Assembly (NCBI RefSeq): GCF_038024065.1
Contig: NZ_CP150667.1
Span: 372,001 to 436,000 of the forward strand
DNA length: 64,000 bases
Origin: Polaribacter sejongensis
GTDB taxonomy: Bacteria > Bacteroidota > Bacteroidia > Flavobacteriales > Flavobacteriaceae
Direction: 5' to 3'
The position numbers and the translations under genes were made by a program. Every line of letters begins with the position of its first letter. Position 1 is the stretch's first letter. The notes beneath the pieces were generated by a model. It made no database searches and had not been told where the DNA came from. It was given only the letters and a program-made list of their open reading frames with translations. Shown in pieces: positions 63,006 to 64,000 of this stretch.

Positions 63006-64000
63006 TTATTTAAACTTCCTAAAGGCTTGTATAGTTTGGTAAAAACCATAACCAACTGCTAAACGACCAAGAAAATCAAACAAATAAGCTATTCCTCCAT
63101 ACGTAGGTTTTAAACTATCTAAATAATCTAAATTCCTTGTTGGATTAAGAAAAGTAAATAAATACCGAACCCCTTTAGTAAAAGCCTGCTTGTTAAATTC
63201 ATAATCACCAAAACATATATTATTATGGAAGGCTTCAGTAAATAGCAAAGTTATACTACCAAAAATTATTGTAACTAATAATGTAAACCAAATACCATTT
63301 CTAAAATCTGATTGATAATTATTTGACCATCTATTAAGCCATAAAATGAACTGATCTCCTTTTTTATTTGAAACAAGTTTATTCAATTTAAGGAATACCT
63401 TTACAAGCCATTTATTAGCTTTGTTTAACCATCTTTTAGACCATATTATGACTCTATTATTTGAATTAATTCTATTCTCGTTTGCACGTTCTTTAGTAAG
63501 CGTTCTAAATGCTCTTTTTTCTTCACGTTGCATTATAATTGAGTCCGAATAATTACCAATATCTTCAAAAGCTTTTTTTAAAACTTGAAATGTATGCACT
63601 TTATTTACTAAAGGTATTATAGCATCTCTATCTACATAATTTTGAAAAGTCTCATCATCTTTACCAACATACTCTGCCTTAAATTCTTTGAAATTAAATT
63701 GTAAATCAAAAGGCTGTAATTTTCCAGATATTATTGATTGTGATAAATCAACACCTTTGTTAAATTTCGTTCTTGCAAAAATAACTTTAGTAGTAAACAA
63801 CGAATAAGTAAATAATACATTACCTATAAATCTCGCCATACTAAAGACTGTAGTTTTATTAAAATCTGTTTTATAAAAAATTATATCTTTATTGAATGTA
63901 GTTAACCAAAAATCTGCTAAATCGTTAAATGTGGTGTTACGAAATGAAGCATCATTGACAGTACAATTATGTATTTTAAACTTGTTACTAAATATAACAT
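63006..64000 (-). CDS. Pentapeptide-repeat-like membrane protein, 5' end outside window
   Basis: The reading frame stays open past an internal ATG at 63839 to the window edge, so the gene is partial. The upstream part reads like pentapeptide repeats (FKIHNCTVNDASFRNTTFND, then FYKTDFNKTTVFSMARFIGN). The C-terminal part has two likely membrane segments (NGIWFTLLVTIIFGSITLLF and GGIAYLFDFLGRLAVGYGFY). Such proteins, a right-handed quadrilateral helix plus membrane helices, occur in some defence and channel-like systems. The gap to the nuclease gene is 29 bp. It could be a membrane effector of the operon. This is inference. Confidence 0.75.
   Translation of the reverse strand, partial: VIFSNKFKIHNCTVNDASFRNTTFNDLADFWLTTFNKDIIFYKTDFNKTTVFSMARFIGNVLFTYSLFTTKVIFARTKFNKGVDLSQSIISGKLQPFDLQFNFKEFKAEYVGKDDETFQNYVDRDAIIPLVNKVHTFQVLKKAFEDIGNYSDSIIMQREEKRAFRTLTKERANENRINSNNRVIIWSKRWLNKANKWLVKVFLKLNKLVSNKKGDQFILWLNRWSNNYQSDFRNGIWFTLLVTIIFGSITLLFTEAFHNNICFGDYEFNKQAFTKGVRYLFTFLNPTRNLDYLDSLKPTYGGIAYLFDFLGRLAVGYGFYQTIQAFRKFK

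Noticed and set aside
1..64000. CRISPR arrays, tRNA, rRNA or intact insertion sequences
   Set aside because: I looked for regular spaced repeats, cloverleaf-like segments and transposase motifs and saw none that stand up.

Overview
The window is AT-rich and reads as the chromosome of a marine member of the Flavobacteriaceae (Bacteroidota), probably close to Polaribacter. The evidence is two SusC/SusD pairs, a hybrid two-component regulator, a type IX secretion sorting domain, TAnnTTTG-type -7 promoter elements, few Shine-Dalgarno sites, and small families typical of flavobacteria (Lacal_2735/DUF6435, DUF2452, TIGR03643). No rRNA, tRNA, CRISPR array or intact insertion sequence was seen.

Layout. 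(1) 1-2.3 kb: the tail of a LuxR-type regulator and three poorly known genes. (2) 2.6-35.0 kb: a large polysaccharide utilisation locus for a uronic acid plus amino sugar polymer, most likely hyaluronan or poorly sulfated chondroitin. The minus-strand half holds an amino sugar operon (MFS transporter, NagB fused to a PIG-L deacetylase, a small protein, a GlcNAc kinase-like protein), a SusC/SusD pair, and DUF4861-KduD-KduI. The plus-strand half holds a LacI regulator, a hybrid two-component sensor, a second SusC/SusD pair, a DUF5017 surface protein, a secreted two-repeat protein with a sorting tail, a GH88 unsaturated glucuronyl hydrolase, a lamin-G-like lipoprotein, a PL8 lyase of the chondroitin ABC lyase type and a beta-helix lipoprotein. 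Lyase and GH88 would release unsaturated uronate and N-acetylhexosamine. KduI/KduD would handle the first and kinase/NagB the second. No sulfatase is present. (3) 36.2-41.6 kb: a light/DNA-repair cluster with two photolyase/cryptochrome proteins, a flavin reductase, DUF2256, TIGR03643, DUF2452 and CIA30. (4) 42.5-49.4 kb: two TetR regulators and a TolC/adaptor/RND efflux operon. (5) 49.7-64 kb: an accessory region rich in defence-type genes, with a kinase-viperin fusion plus nucleotidase operon, a LytS/LytTR pair, and a tight McrBC-containing operon that also carries a UDG-like protein, a PD-(D/E)XK nuclease and a pentapeptide-like membrane protein. Three genes here are broken by frameshifts or a stop.

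Regulatory signals were found by reading. They are a perfect 40-bp palindrome between kduI and lacI, a 22-bp-period C-rich direct repeat before several units of the utilisation locus, identical GTAAAC-N16-GTTTAC operators before both TetR genes, three 20-21-bp direct repeats before the LytS/LytTR pair, and an inverted repeat before the photolyase cluster. The most exciting element is the kinase-viperin operon at 51.5-53.9 kb, a probable antiviral nucleotide-making system with an unusual nucleotidase partner.
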